DNA of 64,000 nt from Saccharofermentans sp. (GCA_024685135.1 JAIKWA010000130.1:1-64000); one strand, 5' to 3'. Positions 51,362-60,891 are shown, counted from the stretch's first letter. The notes: generated by a model from the sequence alone, not told the origin. Made by a program: numbers and translations.

Positions 51362-52486
51362 ATGAGTCTAAATATCGCTGATATGCCCAAGCTCGGATTC
51401 GGTCTTATGAGGCTTCCCGTAAAGGATGAGGTTATCGATCTCGATACTGTCTGCAAGATGGTGGATATGTATATGGAATCCGGTTTCAACTATTTCGACA
51501 CAGCTTATGTATACCATGGGGGAGACTCCGAGAAGACCGTTAAGAAGGCTATCGTCGAGAGATATCCCAGAGACAGCTTTACTGTTGCTACCAAGCTTCC
51601 TGCATGGTTCCTTAATTCGTTCGAAGACAGAGATAAGGTCTTCAATGAGCAGTGCGACAGATGCGGTGTTGATTACTTCGATTACTATCTTCTCCATAGT
51701 GTTGAGGACGGTAACAATTACGATGCGTATGTTAAATACGATTGCTTTAACTGGGGGATCCGGAAGAAGGAAGAGGGCAAGATCCGTCACTTCGGTTTCT
51801 CTTTCCACGGAACGCCTGCTTTGCTCGAGAAGATATTAGATGAACATCCTGAGGTTGAGTTTGTTCAGATCCAGCTTAACTATGCCGACTGGGATAACCA
51901 GGTAGTGCATTCCGGCGAGCTCTATGAGATCTTACACAGCAGGGGTATTCCTATGATAATCATGGAGCCTGTTAAGGGTGGATTCCTCGCTAATCTCGAT
52001 AGTGAATATGCTGATATGTATAAGGCCGTAAGACCTGATAAGTCAGTTGCATCCTGGGCTTTAAGATTTGTCGGAAGCCTTGAGGGCGTTGCGACCATCT
52101 TGAGCGGTATGGGCCATCCTGAACAGATGCAGGACAATATCGATACCTTCAAGAACTTCGAGCCTCTTACTGAAGAAGAGGAGGAGACCATAGCTAAGGT
52201 CAAAAAGAAGCTCTTTGAGATCCCGCTCATCGGCTGCACGGCATGCAGATACTGCGTAGACGGTTGCCCTATGAATATATCGATCCCGGATGTACTGAGT
52301 GCAGTTAATACACGCCGTAAGTTCCCGAATGACGGAAGACCTCAGTTCTTCTATAACGGTCTTATAGACAGATTCGGCAAAGCATCCGATTGTATCGCTT
52401 GCGGACAGTGCGAAGGCGTTTGCCCGCAGCATCTTCCTATCATCGAACTCATGAAGGAGGCATCCGATAAGTTCGAGCAGGCGTGA
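51362..52486 (+). CDS. aldo/keto reductase with C-terminal 4Fe-4S domain
   Basis: 374 residues. N-terminal TIM barrel (about 1-280): PKLGFGLMRLP, FDTAYVYHGGDSEKTVKKAI (catalytic Asp/Tyr region), and IMEPVKGGFLA. The C terminus adds two Cys clusters, CTACRYCVDGCP and CIACGQCEGVCPQHLP, as in the ferredoxin-linked aldo/keto reductases of anaerobes. Substrate unknown. TTGGAGG precedes the ATG; single-gene unit. Confidence 0.9.
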   Translation: MSLNIADMPKLGFGLMRLPVKDEVIDLDTVCKMVDMYMESGFNYFDTAYVYHGGDSEKTVKKAIVERYPRDSFTVATKLPAWFLNSFEDRDKVFNEQCDRCGVDYFDYYLLHSVEDGNNYDAYVKYDCFNWGIRKKEEGKIRHFGFSFHGTPALLEKILDEHPEVEFVQIQLNYADWDNQVVHSGELYEILHSRGIPMIIMEPVKGGFLANLDSEYADMYKAVRPDKSVASWALRFVGSLEGVATILSGMGHPEQMQDNIDTFKNFEPLTEEEEETIAKVKKKLFEIPLIGCTACRYCVDGCPMNISIPDVLSAVNTRRKFPNDGRPQFFYNGLIDRFGKASDCIACGQCEGVCPQHLPIIELMKEASDKFEQA

Positions 52487-52647
52487 TATTCGGCAAAATT
52501 GCTGTTTTTGCGTTGTGAAATGAGATTGTCACTATATTTGCCTTGTCAAATGTTGATTTTTAATAGTTTGAATGTAATAATTAAGTGTTTTAAGAGGACT
52601 TAAAGAGCATTTTCGCATGCTCATCTATATAAACGAGGTGAATAATT

Positions 52648-53658
52648 ATGGGTTTAGGCATGGAGATCGGCGTCGATCTTGGCACTAGCAGCGTGTTGAT
52701 ATATATCAGAGGTAAGGGCATCGTTCTCAAGGAACCTTCTGTCGTTGCTGTAAACAGTAAGAATGGTAAGGTCCTGGCTGTAGGTGAATCTGCAAGCCTC
52801 ATGCTCGGCAGGACTCCGGGTATCGTAGAAGCTATCAGACCTTTAAGAGAAGGTGTTATCTCTGACTTCAGAGCAACAGAAGTTATGCTCAAGGCTTTTA
52901 TCGGACGTGTATGCACAGGTCTTCGTGCTTCCTACTTCAAGCCTACGATCGTTGTATGTGTTCCTTCGGTAATCACACCCGTTGAGCAGCAGGCAGTTGA
53001 GAATGCTTGCCGTCACGCAGGTGCGAAGGATGTATTCCTTATAAGAGAGCCTATAGCAGCTGCCATCGGTGCAGGTATCGATATCACTAAGGCATGCGGT
53101 TCCATGGTAGTTGATATCGGCGGCGGCACAACGGATATTTCCGTTATCTCTCTTTGCGAGCCTGTTGTCGATGCATCACTTAAGGTTGCAGGCGATAAGT
53201 TCGACGAAGCCATCATCAAGCATGTAAGGAAGAGACACAATATCCTCATCGGTGAGAAGACAGCAGAGAAGCTCAAGATCGAGATCGGCTGCGCTTATCC
53301 GAGAGACGAGGAGCTTACACTTGACGTTCAGGGACGTAACATAATCACAGGTCTTCCTTCAACAGTTACGGTATCTTCAACAGAGATGCTCGAAGCTTTG
53401 GAAGAGCCTATCACTCAGATATTCGAAGCTGTCCACAATGTTCTCGAGAGAACACCTCCTGAGCTCATGGCTGATATCTCCCAGAGAGGTATCGTAATGA
53501 CAGGCGGCGGTGCAATGCTCTACGGCTTGGACCACATGCTCTCCAACCGTATCGGTATCGACGTATACTTAGCACAAGATCCTGTATCGTGCGTAGTTAT
53601 CGGAACCGGTAAGGCGTTAGACATGATGGATAAGTTCTCTGCATTAAGCGACAATTGA
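52648..53658 (+). CDS. mreB: rod-shape-determining protein, MreB/Mbl family
   Basis: 336 residues, normal length. Actin-like ATPase that directs lateral wall synthesis. Phosphate-1 motif EIGVDLGTSSVLIYIRGKGIVLKEPSVVA, IREPIAAAIGAG, phosphate-2 VVDIGGGTTDISVIS, and adenosine loop GIVMTGGGAMLYGLD. It stands alone, not with mreCD, which suggests an Mbl- or MreBH-type paralog. GAGGTG precedes the ATG. Confidence 0.93.
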   Translation: MGLGMEIGVDLGTSSVLIYIRGKGIVLKEPSVVAVNSKNGKVLAVGESASLMLGRTPGIVEAIRPLREGVISDFRATEVMLKAFIGRVCTGLRASYFKPTIVVCVPSVITPVEQQAVENACRHAGAKDVFLIREPIAAAIGAGIDITKACGSMVVDIGGGTTDISVISLCEPVVDASLKVAGDKFDEAIIKHVRKRHNILIGEKTAEKLKIEIGCAYPRDEELTLDVQGRNIITGLPSTVTVSSTEMLEALEEPITQIFEAVHNVLERTPPELMADISQRGIVMTGGGAMLYGLDHMLSNRIGIDVYLAQDPVSCVVIGTGKALDMMDKFSALSDN

Positions 53659-53666
53659 TAACAATA

Positions 53667-53688
53667 GCGGGCTTTGGCCCGCTTTTTT
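53667..53688 (+). terminator. intrinsic terminator of mreB
   Basis: GCGGGC-tttg-GCCCGC followed by six T. Confidence 0.88.
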
Positions 53689-53715
53689 ATAAAATACTGT
53701 CTTTAGGAGAAATAT

Positions 53716-54921
53716 ATGCACAACACTTTTGCTGTCACAGACGACATTATGTATATCGGCGCTTCTGACAGAAGACTCAGCCGATTCGAGAATGCCTATC
53801 CCGTACCTTACGGAATGGCATACAATTCTTATCTCGTATCAGACGAGAAGACAACACTCTTCGATACCTGCGATTGGGCTGTTGGCCGCCAGTTTATCGA
53901 GAACCTTCAGTATGCATTGGCATCTAAGAAACTGGATAACATCGTAATAAGCCATATGGAGCCTGACCATTGCTCGACATTAGGTCTTGTACTCGATCTT
54001 TATCCTGATGTTAAGATCTACGGTACCGCTAAGGTCGCAACTCTCATTAAGCAGTTCAGCGGCAGGGATGTGGAAGCTTCTTTTATTCCCGTAAAGGATG
54101 GCGATACTCTTAATACAGGTAAGCATACCTTTAAGTTTGTTACTGCGCCTATGGTTCACTGGCCTGAGGTTATGTGTACTTACGACGAAGCAGAGAAGCT
54201 CCTTTTCTCAGCTGATGCATTCGGTACTTTCGGAGCTTTATCCGGCAACATCTTCTCTGATGAGACAGACTTCTGGACAGAAGAGATATCAGAGGTTAGA
54301 AGATACTACGCAAACATCGTAGGTAAGTACGGCAACAATGTTCAGATGCTCCTTAAGAAGGCATCTGCTCTTGATATCTCCATGATCCTTCCGCTTCACG
54401 GACCTGTGCTTCGCGGCGATATCGCAGGCTATATCTCTTACTACGATAAGTGGAGCACATATACTCCCGAATCAGATTCCGTAGTTATCTTCTCCGCATC
54501 CATCTACGGCGGCATCGATAACACATGCGAGATCCTTGCATCAGAGCTTGCTCAAAGAGGCGTAAAGAACATCAAGATGTACGATGTATCAGCTCTCCAT
54601 TATTCCTATCTCGTATCAGAAGCATTCAGGAGCAAGTTCATCGTATTTGCAGCTTCAACTCAGGATATGGGATTGTTCTCTTCAATGGAGTTCCTCATGA
54701 CAGAGCTTAAGGCTAAGAACTTATCTAACAGGACAGTTGCCGTTATCGAGAACGGTTCATGGGCACCTGCTTCAGGTAAGCACATGAAGGAGAGCTTGGA
54801 GCAGATGAAGAACATCACTGTAACAGAGCCTTTTGTATCGATAAGATCCACTCCCACTGAGGAAATCTGTGAGCAGCTTAAAGAGCTTGCCGCAAACATT
54901 GCAAGCACAGTTAATTCGTAA
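53716..54921 (+). CDS. fprA: FprA-type flavodiiron protein (oxygen/NO reductase)
   Basis: 401 residues. N-terminal metallo-beta-lactamase-like diiron domain (about 1-250) with SHMEPDHCSTLG (HxExD ligands), PMVHWPEVM, SADAFGTFG, and LPLHGPV. The C-terminal flavodoxin domain (about 255-400) holds VVIFSASIYGGIDNT for FMN and AASTQDMGLFSSM. It reduces O2 to water or NO to N2O in anaerobes, using ferredoxin or rubredoxin-type donors. AGGAGA precedes the ATG; single-gene unit. Confidence 0.93.
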   Translation: MHNTFAVTDDIMYIGASDRRLSRFENAYPVPYGMAYNSYLVSDEKTTLFDTCDWAVGRQFIENLQYALASKKLDNIVISHMEPDHCSTLGLVLDLYPDVKIYGTAKVATLIKQFSGRDVEASFIPVKDGDTLNTGKHTFKFVTAPMVHWPEVMCTYDEAEKLLFSADAFGTFGALSGNIFSDETDFWTEEISEVRRYYANIVGKYGNNVQMLLKKASALDISMILPLHGPVLRGDIAGYISYYDKWSTYTPESDSVVIFSASIYGGIDNTCEILASELAQRGVKNIKMYDVSALHYSYLVSEAFRSKFIVFAASTQDMGLFSSMEFLMTELKAKNLSNRTVAVIENGSWAPASGKHMKESLEQMKNITVTEPFVSIRSTPTEEICEQLKELAANIASTVNS

Positions 54922-54943
54922 TTGAAAACAATATAAAAATGCA

Positions 54944-54977
54944 AACGGCACCTTGATAATGAAAGGTGCCGTTTTTT
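54944..54977 (+). terminator. intrinsic terminator of fprA
   Basis: AACGGCACCTT-gataatga-AAGGTGCCGTT followed by T residues; 11-bp stem. Confidence 0.9.
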
Positions 54978-54990
54978 GATACTAAAAGTA

Positions 54991-55019
54991 TTGACGCATT
55001 AACCATCTAATGCTAATAT
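54991..55019 (+). promoter_or_regulatory. promoter of rho
   Basis: TTGACG, 17-base spacer, TAATAT; predicted start near 55026. The leader of about 94 nt holds a CAACATCA/TGATG-TGTTG hairpin followed by T residues, a possible weak attenuator. Confidence 0.65.
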
Positions 55020-55119
55020 TCACGCAACATCATTTGATGTGTTGTTTAAATAGTTTTCCGTAACACAATTCAATGAACGATTAATCTTTTAGACAAATTG
55101 AATTTTCAGGTAGGTATTT

Positions 55120-56826
55120 ATGAATGAATTAGAGAGTCTGGCATCGAAGAGTGATGCTGACCTTGCGCAGATAGCGGTCGCTTTCGGTGATTTTACCGAG
55201 GCCGAAGCTGCGACAAAATCCAGAGAAGAATTAATACAGGCTATTTCAGGGAAGACAGGCGAAGCTCCTGCTGAAGCTGAAGCTAAGCCCGCTCCCAAGA
55301 AGCGCGGCAGGAAGAAGAAGGTAGAGGAAGCTCCCGCAGAAGAAGTTAAGGAAACTGCTGAAGTAACTGAAGCTGCTGAAGTCAAGCCTGCACCCAAGAA
55401 GCGCGGTAGGAAGAAGAAGGTAGAAGAAACTCCTATAGAGGAAGCAGTTAAGGCTGAGGAAGCTAAGGCAGCTGCTGAAGCAACCGAAGCTCCTAAGGAG
55501 GCTGAAGCTACCGAAGGTGCTGAAGCCGAGGCTGAGAATAAGCCTGCTAAGCGTAAGCCCATCAAGTCCAAGAAGAGGAAGCTCTCCTTCGGTCCCGGAC
55601 AGGATATCAAGCAGATAGAGACGGATGAAGCAAATCCCGAAGCTCCTGCTGAAGAGGAGATCCCCGAGCAGCCTGTCGAGATAGAAGTAGAAGGCGTTCT
55701 TTCCATCGGTAACCCCGACAGCAACAGGAACGATTTCTGCGGCTTCGTACACAGACACAACTATCTCCCCGGCGAAGAAGATGCTTATGTCCCCGGTCAG
55801 ATGATCAAGCGTATGGGTTTGAGACGCGGTGACTATATCAAGGGCTTCGTTGCACCCAAGAGAGGCAAGGACAAGTATGCTCCGCTCAGAAGAGTAGTAT
55901 CCGTTAACGGCATCGAGGTTCAGGAAGATAACTACGATGCAATAAGAAAGAGACCTAAGTTTGAGAGCCTTACGGCTATCTATCCGGATGAGAGACTTAC
56001 ACTCGAGACAGAGAAGGAAGATATCTCTCCCAGGATAATCGATCTTTTCTCACCCATCGGTAAGGGCCAGAGAGGTATGATCGTTTCACCGCCTAAGGCA
56101 GGTAAGACCATCCTTCTTCAGAAGGTGGCAAATTCCATCACAGCAAATAACCCCAACTGCGTACTTATCGTACTTCTCATCGACGAGCGTCCTGAGGAAG
56201 TTACGGACATGCAGCGCAACATCAAGGGTGAGGTTGTTTATTCCACATTCGATAAGCGCCCCGAGAACCATGTAAGAGTAACTGAGCTCGTGCTAGAGAG
56301 AGCTATGAGACTCGTAGAGCTCGGCAAGGATGTAGTTATCTTATTAGACTCCATGACAAGACTTGCAAGAGCATATAACCTTACGATCAATCCTACGGGC
56401 AGGACTTTGTCAGGCGGTCTCGATCCGGGATCACTCTATGGTCCTAAGCGCTTCTTCGGTGCGGCTCGTAACATTGAGCACGGCGGAAGCCTTACCATCC
56501 TTGCCACTGCTCTTATCGAGACAGGTTCAAGAATGGACGAGGTTATCTTCGAGGAGTTCAAGGGTACGGGTAACATGGAAGTTACGCTCGACCGTAAGCT
56601 TGCAGACAGACGTGTATTCCCGGCTATCGCAGTCGATAAGTCCGGTACGAGAAGGGAAGACCTCCTCTTGTCCCAGGAAGAACTCGATGCGGTATGGCTC
56701 ATCAGGCGTAGGATCGCCGATGCGGATACGATCTCTGCAACCAACGCGGTCATAAATTTCATGGAGAAGACTTCTTCGAACAGATCCTTTATTTTGTCTG
56801 TAAAGAAATCTTTTGCAACTGATTGA
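55120..56826 (+). CDS. rho: transcription termination factor Rho with basic/acidic N-terminal insert
   Basis: 568 residues, about 150 more than the E. coli form. N-terminal Rho-N helical domain ([17 protein letters not shown] ... SREELIQAI). A low-complexity insert (about 48-170) follows, with two copies of [13 protein letters not shown] among Ala/Glu stretches. Next is the RNA-binding domain ([23 protein letters not shown]) and the ATPase core: Walker [13 protein letters not shown], Walker [17 protein letters not shown], and the R-loop region [22 protein letters not shown]. The insert probably adds RNA contacts, as in other high-insert Rho proteins. Confidence 0.95.
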   Translation: MNELESLASKSDADLAQIAVAFGDFTEAEAATKSREELIQAISGKTGEAPAEAEAKPAPKKRGRKKKVEEAPAEEVKETAEVTEAAEVKPAPKKRGRKKKVEETPIEEAVKAEEAKAAAEATEAPKEAEATEGAEAEAENKPAKRKPIKSKKRKLSFGPGQDIKQIETDEANPEAPAEEEIPEQPVEIEVEGVLSIGNPDSNRNDFCGFVHRHNYLPGEEDAYVPGQMIKRMGLRRGDYIKGFVAPKRGKDKYAPLRRVVSVNGIEVQEDNYDAIRKRPKFESLTAIYPDERLTLETEKEDISPRIIDLFSPIGKGQRGMIVSPPKAGKTILLQKVANSITANNPNCVLIVLLIDERPEEVTDMQRNIKGEVVYSTFDKRPENHVRVTELVLERAMRLVELGKDVVILLDSMTRLARAYNLTINPTGRTLSGGLDPGSLYGPKRFFGAARNIEHGGSLTILATALIETGSRMDEVIFEEFKGTGNMEVTLDRKLADRRVFPAIAVDKSGTRREDLLLSQEELDAVWLIRRRIADADTISATNAVINFMEKTSSNRSFILSVKKSFATD

Positions 56827-56851
56827 CAAGCGAATGGTAAAAAGGTAATAT
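56823..56851 (+). promoter_or_regulatory. promoter of rpmE overlapping the rho stop
   Basis: Perfect TTGACA whose TGA is the rho stop codon, 17-base spacer, TAATAT. Predicted start near 56858. Confidence 0.7.
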
Positions 56852-56857
56852 AGCAAG

Positions 56858-56927
56858 GCTAACCAAATCCGGTATGGCATACGTGACACGGATTACGCGC
56901 CATATCTTTGATAAAGAGGTGAAAGAA
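56858..56927 (+). promoter_or_regulatory. structured leader of rpmE, possible L31 autoregulatory element
   Basis: 70-nt leader with two competing pairings: ATCCG/CGGAT (near 56868 and 56890) and TATGGC/GCCATA (near 56874 and 56901). Ribosomal-protein leaders of this type bind the encoded protein; L31 leaders are known in several phyla. Match to a known class not verified. Confidence 0.4.
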
Positions 56928-57131
56928 ATGAAAGAAGGAATTCATCCTACAACGCATCTTGTAACAGTTAAGTGCGCTTGCGGAGCTACTTTCGAGACAC
57001 TTTCCACTAAGGAAGATCTCAGAGTTGATATCTGCTCCAACTGCCACCCGTTCTACACAGGTAAGCAGAAGCTCGTTGATACTGGCGGACGTGTTGACAA
57101 GTTCAAGAAGAGAATGGAAGCAAAGGGTTAA
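56928..57131 (+). CDS. rpmE: 50S ribosomal protein L31, zinc-binding form
   Basis: 67 residues from ATG 56928 with GAGGTG upstream; the track start at 56874 lies in the leader. [27 protein letters not shown] begins it. The four zinc Cys are in CAC and [13 protein letters not shown]. The C+ type implies growth in zinc-replete conditions. Followed by a terminator. Confidence 0.95.
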   Translation: MKEGIHPTTHLVTVKCACGATFETLSTKEDLRVDICSNCHPFYTGKQKLVDTGGRVDKFKKRMEAKG

Positions 57132-57159
57132 TTTGCGATTATTCTTAACAGAACAATAC

Positions 57160-57190
57160 ACAGGCAGTGCAGATGCACTGCCTGTTTTTT
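57160..57190 (+). terminator. intrinsic terminator of rpmE
   Basis: CAGGCAGTGC-agat-GCACTGCCTG followed by six T. The 200 bases after it are AT-rich and hold no gene I can support; GGAGG and the next start follow at 57387-57396. Confidence 0.9.
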
Positions 57191-57395
57191 AATTTTTAAT
57201 TTTTTCTTTTTCTTTTTTAATTTTGTATTTTTGATCTTTGCCGTTTTGCCGTAGTTATGCACCAAAGTATTGCTTTTGGCGTGATATAAGTAGTTTGGAG
57301 TGTTATGTGCGCAGGAAATATCATTAAATCGTTATATTTATGCGCGATTATTTGTATATAATGAAGTGAAATGATCATTCTTATAAGGAGGCATT

Positions 57396-58460
57396 ATGTC
57401 TGAGAATCAGATTGAAGAGATAAATGTGGCTTCCGGAGAGGACCTTCCTGAAGTAAAGCAGGAGTCCCCGAAGCAAGATACTATAAAGCCCGAGATAAGG
57501 AAGACCACGATCGGCGGTCAGGCTCTTATCGAAGGTGTCATGATGGTTGGCCCTCACAGGACCTGCATTGCAGTAAGGAAGGGTGACGGGTCCATTCACG
57601 TTGAAGAAGTTAAGCAGGATGAGAGAGTCTCCTATTTTGAGACAGTTCCTTTTATAAGAGGATGCATCAGATTCTATAAGATGCTCGTAACGGGAACAGG
57701 CGCTCTCATGAAGTCTGCCGATATCTCAGAAGAGGGAAGAGAAGCGGAGAAGAAGGAAGAAGGCGAGAAGAAGCAGTCTAGACTCGATGCTTTCCTCACC
57801 AAGCATTACAACCTCATGATCACGCTCTCAGCGATCTTGGGTATCCTCTTAAGCGTAGGACTCTTTATCCTTTTGCCCAGACTTATAGTAGAGATTGGCG
57901 CTAAGTTCATTCCCGAAGCACTTATGCAGACAACATGGATGTCTGTTGTGCTCAATGTAGTTGAGGGTGTCTTAAGACTTCTGTTCTTCCTCATCTACCT
58001 CATCAACGCATCCAAACTTCCTGATATCAAGAGAGTATGGCGTTATCACGGCGCTGAGCATAAGACTATCGCATGCTACGAAGCAGGCGAGCCCCTTACG
58101 GTCGAGAACGTACTCAAGTACACAAGATTCCATCCCCGTTGCGGTACTGCATTTATGTTCATTGTCCTTGCTATCTCGATCCTTATCTATACGGTTATCG
58201 GCATTATCACGGGCAACCAGTCCATGCTCTTTAACCTCCTTGTAAGGCTCATTGCAGTACCTCTTATCTGCGGTATCTCCTTCGAGATATTGAGATTTAT
58301 CGGAAGACATGACAGCAACAAGTTCTGGCATCTTTTCGCAAAGCCGGGTCTCTGGCTCCAGCGCTTTACAACAGCTGAGCCTGACGGTCCCATCTGCGAG
58401 GTAGCCATCGCTTCCATGCTCGCGGTAATCCCTGAGAATCAAGAAGATGACAAGTGGTAA
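57396..58460 (+). CDS. DUF1385 family membrane protein
   Basis: 354 residues. Signatures TTIGGQALIEGVMMVGPHRTCIAVRK near residue 40, RGCIRFYKMLVTG near 90, and KRVWRYHGAEHKTIACYEAGEPLTVENV ... RFHPRCGTAFMF near 210-250. Four membrane helices. The family lies between rpmE and prmC in most Clostridia; function is unknown. Overlaps prmC by 14 nt. Confidence 0.92.
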   Translation: MSENQIEEINVASGEDLPEVKQESPKQDTIKPEIRKTTIGGQALIEGVMMVGPHRTCIAVRKGDGSIHVEEVKQDERVSYFETVPFIRGCIRFYKMLVTGTGALMKSADISEEGREAEKKEEGEKKQSRLDAFLTKHYNLMITLSAILGILLSVGLFILLPRLIVEIGAKFIPEALMQTTWMSVVLNVVEGVLRLLFFLIYLINASKLPDIKRVWRYHGAEHKTIACYEAGEPLTVENVLKYTRFHPRCGTAFMFIVLAISILIYTVIGIITGNQSMLFNLLVRLIAVPLICGISFEILRFIGRHDSNKFWHLFAKPGLWLQRFTTAEPDGPICEVAIASMLAVIPENQEDDKW

Positions 58461-59295
58461 TGAGTCTATCCTCAGACTGCTTGAAGAAGCAGGCGATGAG
58501 GAAGCGTTATTAGACAGCAGATTGCTCGAAGAAGAATTACAACAAGAGGCTTTGCTTGAAGCCGCCAAAAGGCGTGCTGCAGGAGAGCCTCTTGCTTATA
58601 TATTGGGACACAGGCATTTCTATAAAGAAGACTACAAGGTTACTCCCGATGTATTGATCCCCAGAGCTGACAGCGAGCTTCTGGTAGAAGCGGCGCTCAT
58701 GTTCTGCAATGCTCTTGATATGCCTACGGGAGATGTGCTCAAGATAAAGGCTTGTTCTTGCACTGATGTCCGTTTTGCAGATATCTGCACGGGCACAGGA
58801 TGCGTCGGCATCTCTCTTTTTAACGAGCTTACAAGGAAGGGGATAAAGGCTGCGGGAATGCTTACGGATATATCCAAAGGGGCTTTAGAAGTAGCGGGTC
58901 GCAATGTGTCTTCTGTAGCTTTAGTTTCCGGACTGGGTGTTTATCCTAACGATATCCTGCATGACGAGCTGCCGTTTGAAGAACTTGATCTTATTACTGC
59001 TAATCCGCCTTATATTAGCGATATGGAGATGAAGGAGCTTACAAGGGATGTGTTATGCTTTGAGCCGCATCTTGCTTTAAGAGCTGATATGGACGGACTT
59101 GAATTCTACGGGCCGCTGTTTACTAAGGCTTATAAGGCTTTGAGGCTTGGCGGTATGGTCTTTGCAGAGCACGGATATCTGCAGGGCGAGAGTGTAAGGA
59201 AGATATGTATTGCCGCAGGTTTTGAAGATGTAATGACTCTTAAAGACTATGGCGGCAACGACAGGGTTACATGCGGGGTGAAACATGCCGGGTAA
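58447..59295 (+). CDS. prmC: release factor glutamine N5-methyltransferase
   Basis: 282 residues. Methylates the Gln of the GGQ motif in release factors. RRAAGEPLAYILGHRHFYKEDYKVTPDVLIPRADSELLVE is the family N-terminal signature, FADICTGTGCVGISLF is motif I, and ITANPPYISDMEM is the catalytic NPPY. prfA is not next to it in this window. Overlaps DUF1385 and DUF951 genes. Confidence 0.94.
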   Translation: MTSGNESILRLLEEAGDEEALLDSRLLEEELQQEALLEAAKRRAAGEPLAYILGHRHFYKEDYKVTPDVLIPRADSELLVEAALMFCNALDMPTGDVLKIKACSCTDVRFADICTGTGCVGISLFNELTRKGIKAAGMLTDISKGALEVAGRNVSSVALVSGLGVYPNDILHDELPFEELDLITANPPYISDMEMKELTRDVLCFEPHLALRADMDGLEFYGPLFTKAYKALRLGGMVFAEHGYLQGESVRKICIAAGFEDVMTLKDYGGNDRVTCGVKHAG

Positions 59296-59494
59296 GTTTT
59301 ACAGATACAGATTTACTGAAGGTGAGAAGGTAAAGCTCAAGAAGAAGCATCCTTGCGGCAGCGATACCTGGGAGATCCTGAGCGTCGGATCAGAGATCAA
59401 GATAAAGTGCCAAGGCTGCTCGCACATAACGATAATGCGCAGGGAAGCCATGGAGAAGGCCGTAACTTCTATAGTTACTGATCAGTCCTTGTAA
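59285..59494 (+). CDS. DUF951 family protein
   Basis: 69 residues, 11-nt overlap with prmC. GEKVKLKKKHPCGSDTWEILSVGSEIKIKCQGCSHITIMRR matches DUF951, with three Cys (CG ... CQGC) that may bind metal. Function unknown. Its last 13 nt overlap the 3' end of the convergent VOC gene. Confidence 0.88.
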   Translation: MPGKFYRYRFTEGEKVKLKKKHPCGSDTWEILSVGSEIKIKCQGCSHITIMRREAMEKAVTSIVTDQSL

Positions 59495-60309
59495 TTCTCT
59501 ATAAACTGGGATACGCAGATATGTCTGCCGTCTATGTCCTCTATTACGAACTGACGGTTGGACATCTGGCTCTTTGCCTTGTTTGCTTCGGGAAGCTCTT
59601 CTATTATCTTCACGCCCTGACCTTTGATCTCGTTATGCAGAAGGAAGGGCTCTGAGCAGTAGATATACATATCGTATTTGATGCCGTAGTTTCTGGCAGG
59701 CTTCAGATCACCCTTTACCAGGACTATCGCAATATTATCTCTTGTAAGCTTGATGTGGGGCATCGCCTCATCGTCTAAGTGAGTAGCCTTGAAGCCTAAC
59801 TTATCTTCGTAGAATAAAGCTGTCTTATAGATATCTTCACATGCGAAGACCGCTGCCTGGCTGTTCATGAGAAGGAGCCTCTGGCCCTCTTCTTCGCCTT
59901 CCTCTTTTGCTTCAACGGGCTTGCCTGAATAACGGTATCCGAGAAGAGCGCTGCCGAAGACCTTCTCGTGGCCTTCAAGAGAGCTTAAGACATCGCTTCT
60001 TCTCTTTATCTCTTCGTTTGTAAGTTCAGAAGGGATCTGCCTCAAGGATTCGACTTTCTCCAAATATTCGAGGAGATTAAGGAGCCTTATGTGCAGCGCG
60101 GTTATATCGCTTTGCGGGACATCTGCTCCCATACCGTGGATATACATCATGCCGCACTCGACAGCTTCAGCGGGAAGTCCGGCGTAAAGGTGCATCAGCA
60201 GGTTCATCTCATCTTTGCACTTATCGTCTACGCCGCCTTGAGCAATAGCTTCTTCGATCATGTCGAAAACACGGTTCATGTCATGTCTGGGGTATTCTTT
60301 GGTAAGCAT
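59482..60309 (-). CDS. VOC (glyoxalase-like) domain protein with helical N-terminal half
   Basis: 275 residues from ATG 60309 (AGGAGA upstream); the longer track ORF (to 60516) adds an unlikely hydrophobic stretch. Residues 1-145 are helical (DMNRVFDMIEEAIAQGGVDDKCKDEMNLLMHLYAGLPAEAVECGMMYIHG), with no family I recognise. Residues about 150-275 are a VOC domain: NSQAAVFACEDIYKTALFYEDKLGFKATHL ... FVIEDIDGRHICVSQF. The usual metal ligands are partly kept (E/H), but enzyme activity is unclear. Divergent from ybaK. Confidence 0.75.
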   Translation of the reverse strand: MLTKEYPRHDMNRVFDMIEEAIAQGGVDDKCKDEMNLLMHLYAGLPAEAVECGMMYIHGMGADVPQSDITALHIRLLNLLEYLEKVESLRQIPSELTNEEIKRRSDVLSSLEGHEKVFGSALLGYRYSGKPVEAKEEGEEEGQRLLLMNSQAAVFACEDIYKTALFYEDKLGFKATHLDDEAMPHIKLTRDNIAIVLVKGDLKPARNYGIKYDMYIYCSEPFLLHNEIKGQGVKIIEELPEANKAKSQMSNRQFVIEDIDGRHICVSQFIENYKD

Positions 60310-60408
60310 ATTTATCTCCTGAACTTTATTCTCATTAATTCTATTTTTACTTACTTTAAAATACAAGGGTATAATAGAAAGCTGAAATAAAAGAAGGAAG
60401 GTCATGTA

Positions 60409-60891
60409 ATGGCTGGTATAAAGAAGACAAACGCAATGAGGATCCTCGATAAAGCGGGGGTGGATTATACATATCACGAATACGAATACGACGAGAACGA
60501 TCTTGACGGACATCACGTAGCAGATTATCTTGGCATTCCATATGAGGAAGTGTTCAAGACACTGACAGCAGTATCAGACAAAGGCGAATATCTGGTATTC
60601 TGCATATCGGTAGATGATGAGGTCGATCTCAAGAAGGCAGCAAAGCTCGCAGGCGTAAAGCGCGTTGAGATGATACATGTAAAAGATCTTCTTAATGTAA
60701 CAGGCTATATAAGAGGAGGCTGCTCTCCCATAGGCATGAAGAAGACATACAGGACTTTTATCGATGAGATGATAGAGCTCGTAGACACCGTAAGCGTCAG
60801 TGCGGGCGCAAGAGGACTTCAGATCCGTATGGCTGCAAAAGACCTTGTAAACTTCACAAATGCCACAGTCGGTGATTTTGCGATAAGGTGA
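60409..60891 (+). CDS. ybaK: Cys-tRNA(Pro) deacylase YbaK/EbsC
   Basis: 160 residues. Hydrolyses Cys mischarged on tRNA-Pro. TNAMRILDKAGVDYTYHEYEYDE ... GIPYEEVFKTLTAVSDKGEYLVFCISVDDEVDLKKAAKLAG is the family start, and IRGGCSPIGMKKTYRTFID holds the GxxxP loop region. TATAAT at 60370 and GGAAGG before the ATG. Confidence 0.93.
   Translation: MAGIKKTNAMRILDKAGVDYTYHEYEYDENDLDGHHVADYLGIPYEEVFKTLTAVSDKGEYLVFCISVDDEVDLKKAAKLAGVKRVEMIHVKDLLNVTGYIRGGCSPIGMKKTYRTFIDEMIELVDTVSVSAGARGLQIRMAAKDLVNFTNATVGDFAIR

Noticed and set aside
55246-55760. Long minus-strand ORFs opposite rho
   Set aside because: Shadow frames kept open by the Ala/Glu/Lys repeat codons of the rho insert; no ribosome binding site.
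60310-60516. N-terminal extension of the VOC gene (69 extra codons)
   Set aside because: The extension is a hydrophobic, Cys/His-rich stretch overlapping the ybaK promoter and start; ATG 60309 has a good AGGAGA site.
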